From: Pycnopodia helianthoides
Taxonomy: Eukaryota > Echinodermata > Asteroidea > Forcipulatida > Asteriidae
DNA length: 64,000 nt
Assembly (NCBI GenBank): GCA_032158295.1
Contig: CM063256.1
Location: 17,095,394 to 17,159,393 of the forward strand
Reading direction: 5' to 3'
The notes under the pieces were generated by a model. That model did no database searches. It was given only the letters and a program-made list of their open reading frames with translations, and was not told the origin of the DNA. A program made the translations under genes and the position numbers. Positions 32,083 through 44,262 of the stretch are shown here, one piece after another. The stretch's first letter is position 1. The number at the start of each line of letters is the position of its first letter.

Positions 32083-32698
32083 ACAGGAATGAATTAACTC
32101 TTCCAAAAACCGAGGATGTTACAATCCCTTTAAGGATGGAGCAGGTCAGGGTTATGACGTCAATCTTCTCTCTCCTGCTCCATTCAAGCTGTGAGCATTC
32201 AGGCATCAGTCGGTGGCTGAAGACACTCAACCCAGAACGCAAAACAACCAAGCAATGGGGCCAATTCCATGCAACAAATTGGGGGGAAAAGAAAGACAGA
32301 AAAGAAGAGAGAAAAAAAAAACCTGTGAGGGCCACGGGGGCGTAGAATCGTGCGTACAGCCGTAACATCCTACGTAAAAAAAGCACTGTGGGGCTAAACC
32401 CGCCGTGAATAAATCAAATTGGAGTGTTTCTTTTATTCAACAGGATTTAATTGATTGATAGGGGTGACGTTGGATCAGACAATTCTCACAAATAAATTCC
32501 ATCTGAGAGGCTCTCTGGAATTCAAGTATGTTCACCATGATGTTATTATCTAGCATGTCTAGGGAGAATTGTAGATTGTTCTGTGAACTTACTGTGTGCT
32601 CTCTTTACACACACTACTAAGACAGATCCCAAAAGAATTAAAAAACCAGGAAATTCCCGGGAATTTTAACCCCACTACTGCCCCATGTATTTGGACAC
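32083..32698. other. No gene recognised
   Basis: Two overlapping open frames (31956-32345 plus, 32021-32386 minus) have no domain I recognise and partly overlap element Q. Confidence 0.5.
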
Positions 32699-34349
32699 TC
32701 GGTGTGCTAACCCACTTTAGCTCGCTTAAGTCTCAAGCAGGGGTAGCTGTTTCCCAGGTTATTTCCCATGGAGTTCAGTGTGCTAACCCTGAGGTTAGCT
32801 CGCTTAACTCTCAAGCAGGGGTAGCTGTTTCCTGGCCTAATTCCGATGGAGTTCAGTGTGCTAACCCGTAGGTTAGCTCGCTTAACTCTCCAGCAGGGTA
32901 GCTGTTTACCAGGTTATTTCTCATGGAGCTCAGTGTGCTAACCCATAGGTTAGCTCGCTTAACTCTCAAGCAGGGGTAGCTGTTTCCCAGGTTATTTCCC
33001 ATGGAGTTCAGTGTGCTAACCCTGAGGTTAGCTCGCTTAACTCTCCAGCAGGGGTAGCTGTTTCCTGGGCTATTTCCCATGGAGTTCAGTGTGCTAACCC
33101 AGAGGTTAGCTCGCTTAAGTCTCAAGCAGGGGTAGCTGTTTCCTGGGTTATTTCCCATGGAGTTCAGTGTGCTAACCCATTGGTTAGCTCGCTTAACTCT
33201 CAAGCAGGGGTAGCTGTTTCCTGGGCTATTTCCCATGGAGTTCAGTGTGCTAACCCTGAGGTTAGCTGTCTTAACTCTCCAGCAGGGGTAGCTGTTTCCT
33301 GGGCTATTTCCCATGGAGTTCAGTGTGCTAACCCTGAGGTTAGCTCTCTTAACTCTCCAGCAGGGGTAGCTGTTTCCTGGGCTATTTCCCATGGAGTTCA
33401 GTGTGCTAACCCTGAGGTTAGCTGTCTTAACTCTCCAGCAGGGGTAGCTGTTTCCTGGGCTATTTCCCATGGAGTTCAGTGTGCTAACCCTGAGGTTAGC
33501 TCTCTTAACTCTCCAGCAGGGGTAGCTGTTTCCTGGGCTATTTCCCATGGAGTTCAGTGTGCTAACCCTGAGGTTAGCTCGCTTAACTCTCAAGCAGGGG
33601 TAGCTGTTTCCTGGGCTATTTCCCATGGAGTTCAGTGTGCTAACCCTGAGGTTAGCTCGCTTAACTCTCAAGCAGGGGTAGCTGTTTCCTGGGCTATTTC
33701 CCATGGAGTTCAGTGTGCTAACCCAGAGGTTAGCTCGCTTAACTCTCAAGCAGGGGTAGCTGTTTCCTGGGCTATTTCCCATGGAGTTCAGTGTGCTAAC
33801 CCAGAGGTTATCTCTCTTAACTCTCAAGCAGGGGTAGCTGTTTCCTGGGCTATTTCCCATAGAGTTCAGTGTGCTAACCCTGAGGTTAGCTGTCTTAGCT
33901 CTCCAGCAGGGGTAGCTGTTTCCTGGGCTATTTCCCATGGAGTTCAGTGTGCTAACCCTGAGGTTAGCTCTCTTAACTCTCCAGCAGGGGTAGCTGTTTC
34001 CTGGGCTATTTCCCATGGAGTTCAGTGTGCTAACCCTGAGGTTAGCTGTCTTAGCTCCCAAGCAGGGGTAGCTGTTTCCTGGGCTATTTCCCATGGAGTT
34101 CAGTGTGCTAACCCTGAGGTTAGCTCGCTTAACTCTGAAGCAGGGGTAGCTGTTTCCTGGGCTATTTCCCATGGAGTTCAGTCTGCTAACCCTGAGGTTA
34201 GCTCGCTTAACTCTCAAGCAGGGGTAGCTGTTTCCTGGGCTAATTCCCATGGAGTTCAGTGTGCTAACCCATAGGTTAGCTCGCTTAACTCTCAAGCAGG
34301 GGTAGCTGTTTCCTGGGCTAATTCCCATGGAGTTCAGTGTGCTAACCCA
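32699..34349. repeat. 78-bp satellite array, about 21 units, open on both strands
   Basis: About 21 head-to-tail units of 78 bp: GGTTAGCTCGCTTAACTCTC, AAGCAGGGGTAGCTGTTTCC, TGGGCTATTTCCCATGGAGT, TCAGTGTGCTAACCCTGA. Because 78 is divisible by 3, frames stay open over most of the array: 364 codons plus strand (33180-34274) and 491 codons minus strand (34328-32853), each a 26-residue repeat. One 77-bp unit near 32890 (GGG instead of GGGG) breaks both frames. Each unit boundary is an inverted repeat GCTAACC-N4-GGTTAGC. Edge units are the most diverged, the usual pattern for arrays made by unequal exchange. I do not consider either frame a gene. Confidence 0.95.
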
Positions 34350-34384
34350 CGATGACCAGATACCTTGACCTTCCTTTGTCCCTT

Positions 34385-34545
34385 AACTGTGGCATGTCAT
34401 GGCCCAAGCGATTAAAAGCACTGGACTCAAGCTCTGGTGTTTATGATCAGAAGAGTACGGGTTCGAGTCCCGGTCGTGGCACTTGCGTTCTTGAGCAAGA
34501 TAATTTTACCATAAGTGCTTTGCCCTTCGGTCAATGAAAAACTTA
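34385..34545 (+). repeat. tRNA-Leu-like SINE head, 3'-truncated
   Basis: Head with A-box-like GGCCCAAGCGATTAAAAG, anticodon region GGACTCAAGCTCTGG (CAA) and B box GGGTTCGAGTCCC, followed by the SINE stretch CTTGAGCAAGATAATTTTAC and then unrelated sequence. The linker between acceptor and D arm is missing, so it is not a functional tRNA gene. It starts about 40 bp after the 78-bp array. Confidence 0.7.
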
Positions 34546-36284
34546 CAGTCAAACCCTGAGTGTACAATGTGTGCAGTCCTGTACAAACACACACACACCT
34601 ACATTATACTTCTTACATGTAAGTACAGACACTGCTGCACATGTGTAAAGTGAATCCACACTAACTATTCCTGCATTTCAACACACATGAAACTACTCAA
34701 CAAAAAACAAAAAGGTAATTAAAAATCGACATAAAACTCAACGGCCATTATTCATATACAGTCAGTACAATAAAAAATTACCACTTAAGACAAAAGCCAC
34801 CGGTATTAACGTGCATTAGTTCGTATCATCAAATTATGCAACTTGCATCTCCACTACTCTTTACTTATTAATTTTTTTTTCATTTCAAGACGTTTCTTTC
34901 CACTCCAACAGAGAATCATCATAACAATAACAAAGAACGGTAAGAGGATAATTGGAAAAATGGGGGCATCGCCATAAAAGCCTAAGCTTGAGGCAATTAT
35001 ACCCGGACAAACAACTCTTCATTATACACAAATAAATGATTCATGTCATACATGTATAATTCATGTGAGCTAGTTTTCCCATCACTCTTTCTGTTCTGGA
35101 TATTTATTACGCTCCAGCGTGAATAAATTAATAATTTCTTGTTTGAAGAAGAGCAAACCTAGTATAGCAATGTCACAATCAGATTCCTATCTGATGCTAC
35201 ACAGTGTAAAGTCGGCCATCTTTACGGTTCAAGGATAAATTCATTCTTGAACGCACAACATATGAGTTTGAAAAAAATCCCTTGCATAATTGATCAGTAA
35301 ACCATTTGGCTGCGTGGAAAATTAGAATACTTGAAACAGCTCAAAGCCAAAAACCAAGTTACTATAAAGATGACGTATAACAGGAACTATCTACATGGAT
35401 AGCTTGAAATTGAGCAGGCTTTGCCCCTTAATAAAAAACAGTTAGTGACTCAAAAATGATTTTAAAAGATGGTGTTTCATACTTTAAACTTGACCTTTTC
35501 ATGTCCTGGTTTTTAAACTGCTTTCCATTCATTCTTTTCTATAAAATGAACATTATGTTTACACATATACATTAAGTACAAACAAAATCAGCCTAGTTTT
35601 GGGGAAATGTACCCAATATTGTTACGCACGCTCTACGCCTTTGTGGCTGTATTCCCCACATACATGTACATTGTACATCTTGTCAGGCTTTAGCTTGAGC
35701 AATCATGGCTGTGATTGGTTAATACATGTACATGATGAATTGGACATCATACTGGTCAATTTTTTTTGAAATTATTTTTGCCGCGTCACCAAATGCTGAG
35801 CTTAATCTTAAAATGCAAATACCACGCTTGTGTGAGCAACTGAAGATGCCTGCATCTTAACTCCTTAATCCTTGCATGATTTGAAAGAAAATCATGCTTG
35901 AATTATCTTACTTTTCTGAAGTTTTACAAGCACTACTTAGTCTTCCGAGCTCAGCCGAATGGAATTTAAACAAGAGATTTGCAGTAATGGTATTTTGTAT
36001 TGACATAAGATCATTTCAACAAGAGGCTGACATTTTTAAAATTCCATTTCTATTGCATTTTTTTGAAAGACTTGTCGTGTTCTTATTTTTTTTTTTTACC
36101 TACTCTGCTTCTTTGTTTATAATCATTTTTACCATATTATGTTTCATCAGATTATGTATTGTTTTAAATGCATATTGTCTGCCTTTTGATCTTTTAATGT
36201 GAATGTACATTGTATCCTCACAAGCTATGTATTTCGCCCTCAAATAGGACAGGAATTTTAGTTTTTTTATTATTATATATTTCT
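34546..36284. other. No gene recognised
   Basis: AT-rich. Contains a half end of element O at 35213 (GGCCATCTTTACGG). The 102-codon open frame at 35894-36202 (+) is hydrophobic and low in complexity, without recognisable identity. Confidence 0.5.
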
Positions 36285-36964
36285 GGTAATGAAAGCACTA
36301 ATGCCTCACAACTTGATCACTGTAGTTCGCAAGCCTGAGGAAACCTGTAAACAAGGGTGCAGAGAGTTAACCCATACTCTTCCACGGTAAGTACACTACC
36401 AATCCTAGAAAACAGGAGCTATGGCTTATTGTCCCATCCGAAGTGTAAAGCATTTATGGTAAAGTACATGTATCTTGCTCAAGAGCACAAGTGCCATTAC
36501 CAGGACTCGAACCCACTTGGCCACAGCACACTGTGTCAAGACCGAGACTCAAACCCTCACTCTGCTGATCAGATCAGAAACACCAGAGCTTGAGTCCGGT
36601 GCTCTTAAACCGCCTGGCCACGACACACCGTGTCAAGACCAAGACTTGAACCCACACTCTGCTGATCACATCAGATTTATAACCAAGAGAACATCAAAAT
36701 AAGAAGTACGTATGCAAAATCATGATAAACTAACAACCATTCTGATACAGTCAGACAAATTGGCCTCATCAAATGAAGAGCCACCTTGTCCCTACTAATA
36801 AACCATCTTGCTAAGAATGTGGGCTATTCATCATCTACATGTAGGCGTCCCTAACCCTCACCATTCACAAAAAGCTCGCTAATAACTGAGCATTAACACC
36901 CACCCTGAAATGCACAACAACAAAAAAGCCTCGACATGTTCATGAAGTCACAGGCGTCCCTAAC
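36285..36964. repeat. Segmental tandem duplication, unit 1
   Basis: Blocks AACTTGATCACTGTAGTTCG, GTAAGTACACTACCAATCCT, SINE-head fragments (36500-36660), ATCAAAATAAGAAGTACGTA and CAAAAAGCTCGCTAATAACT recur in the same order in unit 2. Confidence 0.85.
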
Positions 36965-37992
36965 CCTCACCATAATGAAAGCATTAATGCCTCACAACAA
37001 CTTGATCACTGTAGTTCGCAAGCCTGAGGAAACCTGTAAACAAGGGTGCAGAGAGTTAATCCCTACTCTTCCACGGTAAGTACACTACCAATCCTAGAAC
37101 ACAGGAGCTATGGCTTAATGTCCCATCCGAAGTGTAAAGCATTTATGGTAAAGTACATGTATCTTGCTCAAGAGCACAAGTGCCACGACCAGGACTCGAA
37201 CCCACACTCTACTGATCAGATCAAAAACACCAGTACTTGAGTACGGTGCTCTTAACTGCTTGGCCACGACACACCGTGTCAATTAGACCAAGACTCGAAC
37301 CCACACTCTGCTGATCAGATCAGAAACACCAGAGCTTGAGTCCAGTGCTCTTAAACCGCTTAAGACTCGAGCCCACACTCTGCTGATCAGATCAAAAACA
37401 CCAGAGCTTGAGTCCGGGCCACAGCACACCAGGTCAAGACCATGCATGTACTGTCAGGATCCTTACATTATCTCACGTCTATCAAAAATGTGCAAACAAT
37501 TTGGCGTGTTACATGAATTTGTGCATTTCCCAACACTTGTCGCATGTTTTTCATTTTGAATCAGCATCATCTGTCAAAATTCATTCAGAGAAAAAGTTCT
37601 TTAAAAAAATGTTTGTTGTTGGCGCAAATCGGGCCTTGCAATTTTAATACACAGGCTTAGTCTGTCTACCATTTGGTGGCACTTGATGACTTGCATGTAC
37701 AAGAAAATTTAGAACCAAGAAAGCATCAAAATAAGAAGTACATACAAAATCATGACAAACTAATGACAAACCATCCCGATACAGTCAGCCAATCTGGCCT
37801 TATCAAATGAAATAAGAGCCACCTTGTCCCTACTAATTACTCATCTTGCTAAGAACGTGGGCTATTCATCATGATCTACATGTAGGCGTCCCTAACCCTC
37901 ACCATTCACAAAAAGCTCGCTAATAACTGAGCATTAACACCCACCCTGAAATGCACAACAACAAAAAAGCCTTGACATGTTCATGAAGTCAT
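36965..37992. repeat. Segmental tandem duplication, unit 2 (expanded)
   Basis: Repeats unit 1 from 36973 to 37992, but with extra inverted SINE-head copies (37190-37440: repeated CGAACCCACACTCTGCTGAT and CACCAGAGCTTGAGTCC) and a unique insert at 37440-37700. Confidence 0.85.
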
Positions 37993-39030
37993 GTACGCAC
38001 TATAAAGCAACCTCAGCAAAATGTTAAGTAAATTACAGGCCAATCAGGCCAGAACGGCTAGTTCGTAATTCCACATGGAGTGAAATCAAGTGTAGAATTT
38101 GCCCACGGCTGTGTTAGGTCACAGTCAATAGACCTTCCTCGTCACAGGAATCGGATTTGGGGAGTTGCGGGGCGCACCTTTTCCCGACAAGGATGGAAAA
38201 GGGGACTTGAGGGATGAGACATTGTTCTATTCTTATCTGGATTGGATGAGATAGAGCCCTGAGGGTTGATGGTCTTGTCTCATTCTATCACAGTGATTAA
38301 GTCGTACACAGTGATCTTAACTTGCCGCGGGGTCTATGTTCTACATGTGTGGTGGTGGTGGGCAGACGAGAGGGGATACCGTACAGTATTACCGCGCTTC
38401 ATGGTTTTTAGAAGTTGAGCCCCTTATCTGCGTTAATCGTCACTCTAGGGAACTATACTTGACGGTGTACTAGTTTTTACCGTATCACGTAGGGACTGAG
38501 AATGTTTTGGCATCACGTAAAAAAGTCAACAAGGATATAGAGTACATTGAATCTTCCCTTAAACACTCAAAGGGTCCGTGGGCGGTGGAAATTACTTAAG
38601 ATCTAGATGGAACGGTAGTAATAAAATAGTGCTGCGTAATTTTGAATTTACGTGTTTAAATCTGACTGCTGGAGCATTGACTCAATTATTAAAGAAGAAT
38701 ATAAGGCAAAAAACATGTTTAGCCTCCTGACTTTTTAAAAAGAGGAGAAGGCGGCCCCCCCCTTTTTTTTTTTAAAAGACCGCCCAACACATTTTTTCCA
38801 GACAACCGGCCGGGCTATTTTTAAAAGATGGTTGCCAGCTTTTTTCTGTGTGTTTTTTCAATGTGCTATAGTAAAAATACGAGGGTTTATGTATTTTGGA
38901 ATTGATTTTTGTTGTCAGAGATCGTACAAATTGATCCTAAAAAAAAAAAAGGAGCGGGCGGGGACGCTAAACATGTTTGTTTTTTTATTTGGCTTAAGAT
39001 GCTACTTGGAAGAAAGTGTCAAGCTTTCAA
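37993..39030. other. No gene recognised
   Basis: Unique-looking sequence with C and T runs at 38755-38772. Confidence 0.5.
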
Positions 39031-39034
39031 AAAA

Positions 39035-39200
39035 CAGGCCAGAATACTTCACAGAGGCAAGGGAGGTAACTGCCTCCTTGCCCCCTGGTCACTGATTTGG
39101 TGGCCCTTAAAATGCTCCCAGTGGACAGTTTCAAATTTCCCTCATCGAGGTGGCCTTTTACTGCAGAAAAACTGTCTTGCCCTCCCATGGATAACAACAA
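39035..39200 (+). repeat. Family L copy
   Basis: TACTTCACAGAGGCAAGG, CTGCCTCCTTGCCCCCTGGT and TGGTGGCCCTTAAAATGCTCC follow the L unit order. Confidence 0.6.
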
Positions 39201-41047
39201 GTATCACGCTGAATTACTTTACCCAAAAATGAAATATTTGTGAAAATTAAGTGTTTATTTGTAGGTTAATGTACATGTACATGTTTTGTTGCCAAGCACA
39301 GGCAATGAAACAAAGACTGTATAGATGGATTGCATATGACGTCATTGACCACCATCTTGATGAAATACAATGATAGCCTGCACCGTGTTACGCACCGCGC
39401 ACAACTCTTAGCCAATGTTAGCCTTTCACACAAGCAAGTTTCATCAACGCTGGCGGCCAATTGCAAGGGGTCTATAAAAAATATCAAATTCTGAAAGTAC
39501 ATGTATCTCGGACAGTGTACACAGTGAGCATTACTGTTTGAATCCCTCTACCTTTTTATCCCCCCCCCCCCAATAATCACTCCAATTCTACCATGTATAT
39601 AATCCAAGGGAAGAGAGAACGAGACAGCTCAATCTAAGAACTCACAAGTGTTTACTACTACTTCAAGACCTACCCTCCCGTTTGTGTCAAGCTCCCTTTT
39701 CCCCCAGGAGAAATGAGAGATAGTACGGGCACATGATGGAATGAAGTGACGCCAGAGGCTAACCCGCAGATCCTGTGGGCCACCCTGGGATTTAGACAAA
39801 GTGTGAAGGAGGTCCTCCGGCGACCTCCAACCCCAACTTGTGAAATTTACACGGGAGTGTTCTCCATGCTGATGAGGTTTTTCTGGGGTAGAGGAAGGGT
39901 CTCTCGGCGTACAGGCATTCATGACAAAATGTACGCAGCTTGTATTACATGTAAACAAGGGGTTGTACGGTTAGGCGTGGTCTGTTCGGATTTCAACAGC
40001 TTAAAAATTAGGGATGTTAAGAAGATTTTATAAAAGAAAGAGTGTGAGAGAGGGGCATCTCTGACATGACTGCCTGGTGATAGATAGAGTTCAAGACAAG
40101 GTCTTCAACCAATAACACTGTGACAAGAAGGCATCGCCTCTAAAGAATATTGTGATTCCATTAGAGACAAAGTACAGGATTGGTGATGACAAAAGACCCC
40201 CCCCCAATAAAAAAATACCTTAACACAAAAACTAAAAAAACAATTAATTAGTTTTACTCCAAAGATCACTGATTATTAAGTTCATGCCATTACCAAGCCC
40301 TTAGAGAAGTATTTCCATCTGAAGTGTTTCCAAAATTCAAAGTCAAGCACTTGGAAGACTCCACTGTTGTATATTTCAATTGCCGCAATCAAACTAAACC
40401 TGTCATGGTTGTGCACAAAATCCCTGAAGAAACACCATCCATTTTTCCTTGTTTTCGGTTAAACTTAACCACCACATTTGATGGTATTTCACTAGTTATT
40501 TGTATGGTGTGTTTAGTGAAAATTACAAGTAAAGGATGGGAATTAACTTACTTGTAAAAAAAAATATTAGTAGAAATTCACGTTGCATGAATCTGACACT
40601 AACTGTATAGCCTTGAGAAGGAAAGTTAACTTGTTCAAAAAATAAAAGGCACTTTGTTCCCAACTACAAATAACATTAAACATTTATGAACTAAACAAAA
40701 TATTACATTTTCTTTAAAAAGGTGCATTATCCATAAAATTTGCTTGTAGCGAACTAGAGATAATTCTGATTTTATACGACGATACTTTGCATCTTGTAAA
40801 AATAAATTTGCTCGTACTGTGGCTTTGAAAACATCGCACAACGCAAACGAGCGCAAGTGAAACCACAACCAGATGTGCTTTCCCATTGAACGCCAGTCTT
40901 ATTATTAAAATACATTCTTAACATTTTGTTTGTATAACCTCCATCCTGTATAAGAGCAGTGTCTTGAGTGTTGTTGATCTTAGGGGCTTCTACAATAAGT
41001 CATTGGCTTCCCAGTTATTACACTGTATCAACAACCTCTAGAGAAAC
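39201..41047. other. No gene recognised
   Basis: Contains a C run near 39562. Open frames up to 109 codons (39629-39958, minus) show no domain I recognise. Confidence 0.5.
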
Positions 41048-41048
41048 C

Positions 41049-41302
41049 AGGCCCAATTTCATGGCTCTGCTAACCGCCGAATTCTGCGCTTGCGGTGACC
41101 ATTCTCTGCTTACTGTTCAAGCGCCGAATTTCTGCGCTAGCTGTGTAAGTGTAGAATGCCTAGTAACGTGGAGTACGCACGCGCACAAGCCCAAATTCCC
41201 CGCTAACCCGTGAAATATGCTTGACATAAGCGCGGAATTCCCTGCTTCCGCAAGCGCCGATTCTTTGCTTACGGTAAGCAGAGCCATGAAATTGGACCCA
41301 GG
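41049..41302. mobile_element. Family D element D6
   Basis: GGCCCAATTTCATGGCTCTG to CAGAGCCATGAAATTGGACC (terminal inverted repeats), interior with CGCCGAATTCTGCGCTTGCG-type blocks. Confidence 0.8.
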
Positions 41303-41382
41303 ATGCAGAAACCAGGATGCACATTGTACTTACCCAAGAGCACATGTGGGGAGAAAGATGTCATGAGTTTGAAGAGACTGAT

Positions 41383-41670
41383 CAGGGCCCAAATTTCATA
41401 GCGCTGCTTAACGACCGATTCTGTACTTACGTACAGTTTCTATTTCATAGCGCTGCTAACCGTAAGCACACGAAAAAGGCATGCTAACCTTCCGGTGCTT
41501 ACTGCCCAAAAATTAATGATGTAACAATGCAATTACATGGTGAACGCACAAGATGACTGCCTTATTTTCTTGCTAACCTGTGAAATACGCTTATGCTTAA
41601 ACAAATTTTTCTGCTACAGTTAGCGCGAAAATTTGCTTACCGTTAAGCAGCGCTATGAAATTGGGCCCTG
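41383..41670. mobile_element. Family D element D7
   Basis: CAGGGCCCAAATTTCATAGC to GCGCTATGAAATTGGGCCCTG. Intact version of the context found split at D9 (TCTTGCTAACCTGTGAAATA). Confidence 0.83.
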
Positions 41671-41732
41671 AGCTACTGGGTTTTTTTTTCAATACAAAAA
41701 TAAATTTTATAAAACACACCTTTTATTTTTAT

Positions 41733-42108
41733 GGCGTGTCGTGGCCGGGCGGATAAGAGCACCGGACTCAAGCTCTGGTTTCTGTTTAGCAGAGTGTGGG
41801 TTCGAGTCCCGGTCTGACACTTGAGTCCTTAAGCAAGACACTAAACCATTATTGCTGCGTCCTTCGGATAGTATGAAAAGCTGTAGGTCCGTGTGTTGTG
41901 TAACGCATGTAAAAGAACCCAGTGCACTTAATAAACCCAGAGAAGGGGTTTGCCCCGGTGTTCCTGGTTTGATTGGCTGCATATTGCGCCACAGCACCTT
42001 GTAAACCATTACATGGTGCTATGTAAAGGAATAGGTCTAATACTTCAAAACGTAGAGCCTCCACAATACCTAGTGAGCGCTTTACAATAAGAAGCCACTA
42101 TTATTATA
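41733..42108 (+). mobile_element. tRNA-Leu-derived SINE, full copy, plus orientation
   Basis: Head TGTCGTGGCCGGGCGGATAA, ACTCAAGCTCTGG (CAA) and GGGTTCGAGTCCCGGTC, body with AGAAGGGGTTTGCCCCGGTG, tail GAGCGCTTTACAATAAGAAG then (ATT)n. Best reference copy in the window. Confidence 0.88.
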
Positions 42109-43281
42109 AAATGAACATGCAACAAATGTTGCACTTAAGGCCTTGTTGCGCAGAAGTTTGACGGGACCAGAATTATTTTTGCAAGACCAAATACAATGAA
42201 TTTCTTTCTCTTTTAATAGTCTGCTGAACTTTTTGAGGAGGAGGTTTCGGACTTGAAAAGCTAAAATATGCATTAACCATCCACCGTTTTCTGGGCACTC
42301 CGCTAAATGCATCAAAATTCAACACAGTTGAAATGAAACCCTGTTTACTGAAGCAAAATGCAACACATGATTCTTGGCACTTGGCATGAGGAACAGTTAG
42401 CTTGTCTGTTCACTGGTCCGTAACGTTTGTCACACGTCCATAGTCATATTAATCAGGGGCGTGTTCCAACACTGAACTAGCCAGCCGGACCACTCATAGG
42501 GAATTTTGATTGGTCCTCAGGTGTTTTAACGAGCATCTGGCCAGCTGACCACGGTTAAGGGAGAATGCTGAAGGCTAATAATAATAATGAACAGGACATT
42601 TCTCATCCTTGAATGATAGGAAGAAGACAAGAGCAAGAGGGGGAAAGTTGCTATAATTTGTTTTGGGAAAATGTACTCAAAAAGTGTACAGTTCCAATGT
42701 CATTCAGTGAATCAGTCTGCCCATAGTATAAGAAATTGTAGTGTGCAGAGTTGTAATTGCTCATGCACACTACAGTGTGTATAGCCTTCATTGTTACTAA
42801 CCCACATCTGCATTGATTTTTCCCCTAAGGCGTTACATTCATTACCTATACAGGCCAAACCATATCTTTGCCTTGATTAGCGATTATCGCTCATGTGTGC
42901 TGCATGTTTAATTGAAAAATTCATTACTTCATTCAGTTACAAACCGAGCCCGATTCATACTGTATTTAAAGGGTGTGCAGAACATTGATAGGAAAGAAGA
43001 ACAAAAAATCACAAATCAGCGCAAAACTTATGGTCATGGTGAAAACATTTGAATATCTTTTGCTTGAAATTTGAGAAATTAGTGAAACCAAAAACTTGAT
43101 GTTTGAAAACAGTGAAAATATTGAACTTAACATTTCACAGGTTCGTTATTTCCTGTATATATACTGGTTCCAACAAAGCGTATAGGTTTGACAATAACTA
43201 AAGTTATCCACTTGCTTAAAAGTGAATTTAAAACAAATTGTCATGACACAAACAGAACAGTATGCCCTGTTTTCCATTAGC
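42109..43281. other. No gene recognised; diverged A/B/C-like module at 43020-43210
   Basis: GATGTTTGAAAACAGTGAAAA and AACATTTCACAGGTTCGTTA resemble the arm module of families A-C in reverse orientation. No clear ends. Confidence 0.45.
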
Positions 43282-43580
43282 AGGGCTTGCCCTTAACACT
43301 AGCCCGGCGTACATTGTCTAGTAAAAAATGCTATGGGCTAGTAAACACCACATCTCAACTTGCCCTGTGGGCTACTAAAAACTGTGCAACCTACTTGTTT
43401 AAAATGCTCATTTCTTCCTTTTCAAATGTAAATAGTTAATGTATAAAACACATCAGAACATTACATTTATGGCAATTCCTGTTTATATCTGGGCTACTAA
43501 AACTTCCTGGGGGCAAGTAAAATGCACAGTTTACTGGCCCGGCAGGCTACTTCACAAAAAGCTTAAGCGCAAGGCCTGAT
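43282..43580 (+). repeat. Family G repeat, copy 1
   Basis: GGGCTTGCCCTTAACACTAG, TTGCCCTGTGGGCTACTAAA and TACTGGCCCGGCAGGCTACT; inverse copy at 47432-47737. Confidence 0.85.
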
Positions 43581-44262
43581 TAGCTAAGCTTTGCTTTTGC
43601 AATGCAGATGTGAAGTAAGAACCAGGCTTGCCATTGAATAATTTCCCTTAATGCTGGTTTATTAAACAATCTCTTGAGATCAGATTGCAGGATATTCTGT
43701 TTAAAGTTGAATTACTAAAAAAGGTAAATAAAAATAAAATAAAATTTATAAGGCAACTTATGCTACAAAACCTAATAAAGAACTTTACAAACCCCCCAAC
43801 TTCCATGTTCACAAAATAATTGGGACAAAAACAAAGCATACTCCATTTGATTTTTAAATAACCATAATTGAAATGTACCACACATAAGAATATTTAAATA
43901 CACAATAATATTAAAACTGGACCTTCCAGTACTGTTGGATTCGTACTAAAAGACATAAAACTACTTGAAAACATTTGCTGTATTATTAAAAACCTAACTC
44001 CAGCCTGACATAAGTCTCTGCATGGGATAATGACATGATATTCACCACGATGTAGTTTTAAAGAAAATAGTTAATTTGCTGATATTCCATCTCCATGTCA
44101 ATGTAGTGTATGAGAAGACATGAACAATCCCTGTGGCAGTTTGGGGAATAAATAAAGAGCGTAGTGGAGGCAGGAAATGCTTTATGTTATAATCACACCA
44201 AGCTCTATTATCACTCAGTGCCTGAAGCGGGACACAACACTCTAAACGATCTTTGTTGTCCT
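43581..44262. other. No gene recognised
   Basis: AT-rich. No continuation of the LINE stub found at 45018 is evident here. Confidence 0.45.

Noticed and set aside
32853..34328. Long open frames (491 and 364 codons) as repeat-protein genes
   Set aside because: They follow from a stop-free unit whose length is a multiple of 3, on both strands at once, with a frame-breaking 77-bp unit and no start context, splice sites or flanking coding sequence.
32699..34349. Telomere-like repeat (CTAACCC/GGGTTAG) or CRISPR-like array
   Set aside because: The hexamer occurs once per 78-bp unit as part of a hairpin, not in tandem; there are no spacers of uniform size and the genome is eukaryotic.
34392..34492. 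Functional tRNA-Leu gene
   Set aside because: The A and B boxes and CAA anticodon are visible, but the acceptor/D-arm linker is missing, stems have mismatches and SINE sequence follows. It is one of several SINE heads.
39629..39958. 109-codon minus-strand open frame
   Set aside because: Composition and lack of any recognisable motif fit chance in a 64-kb window.
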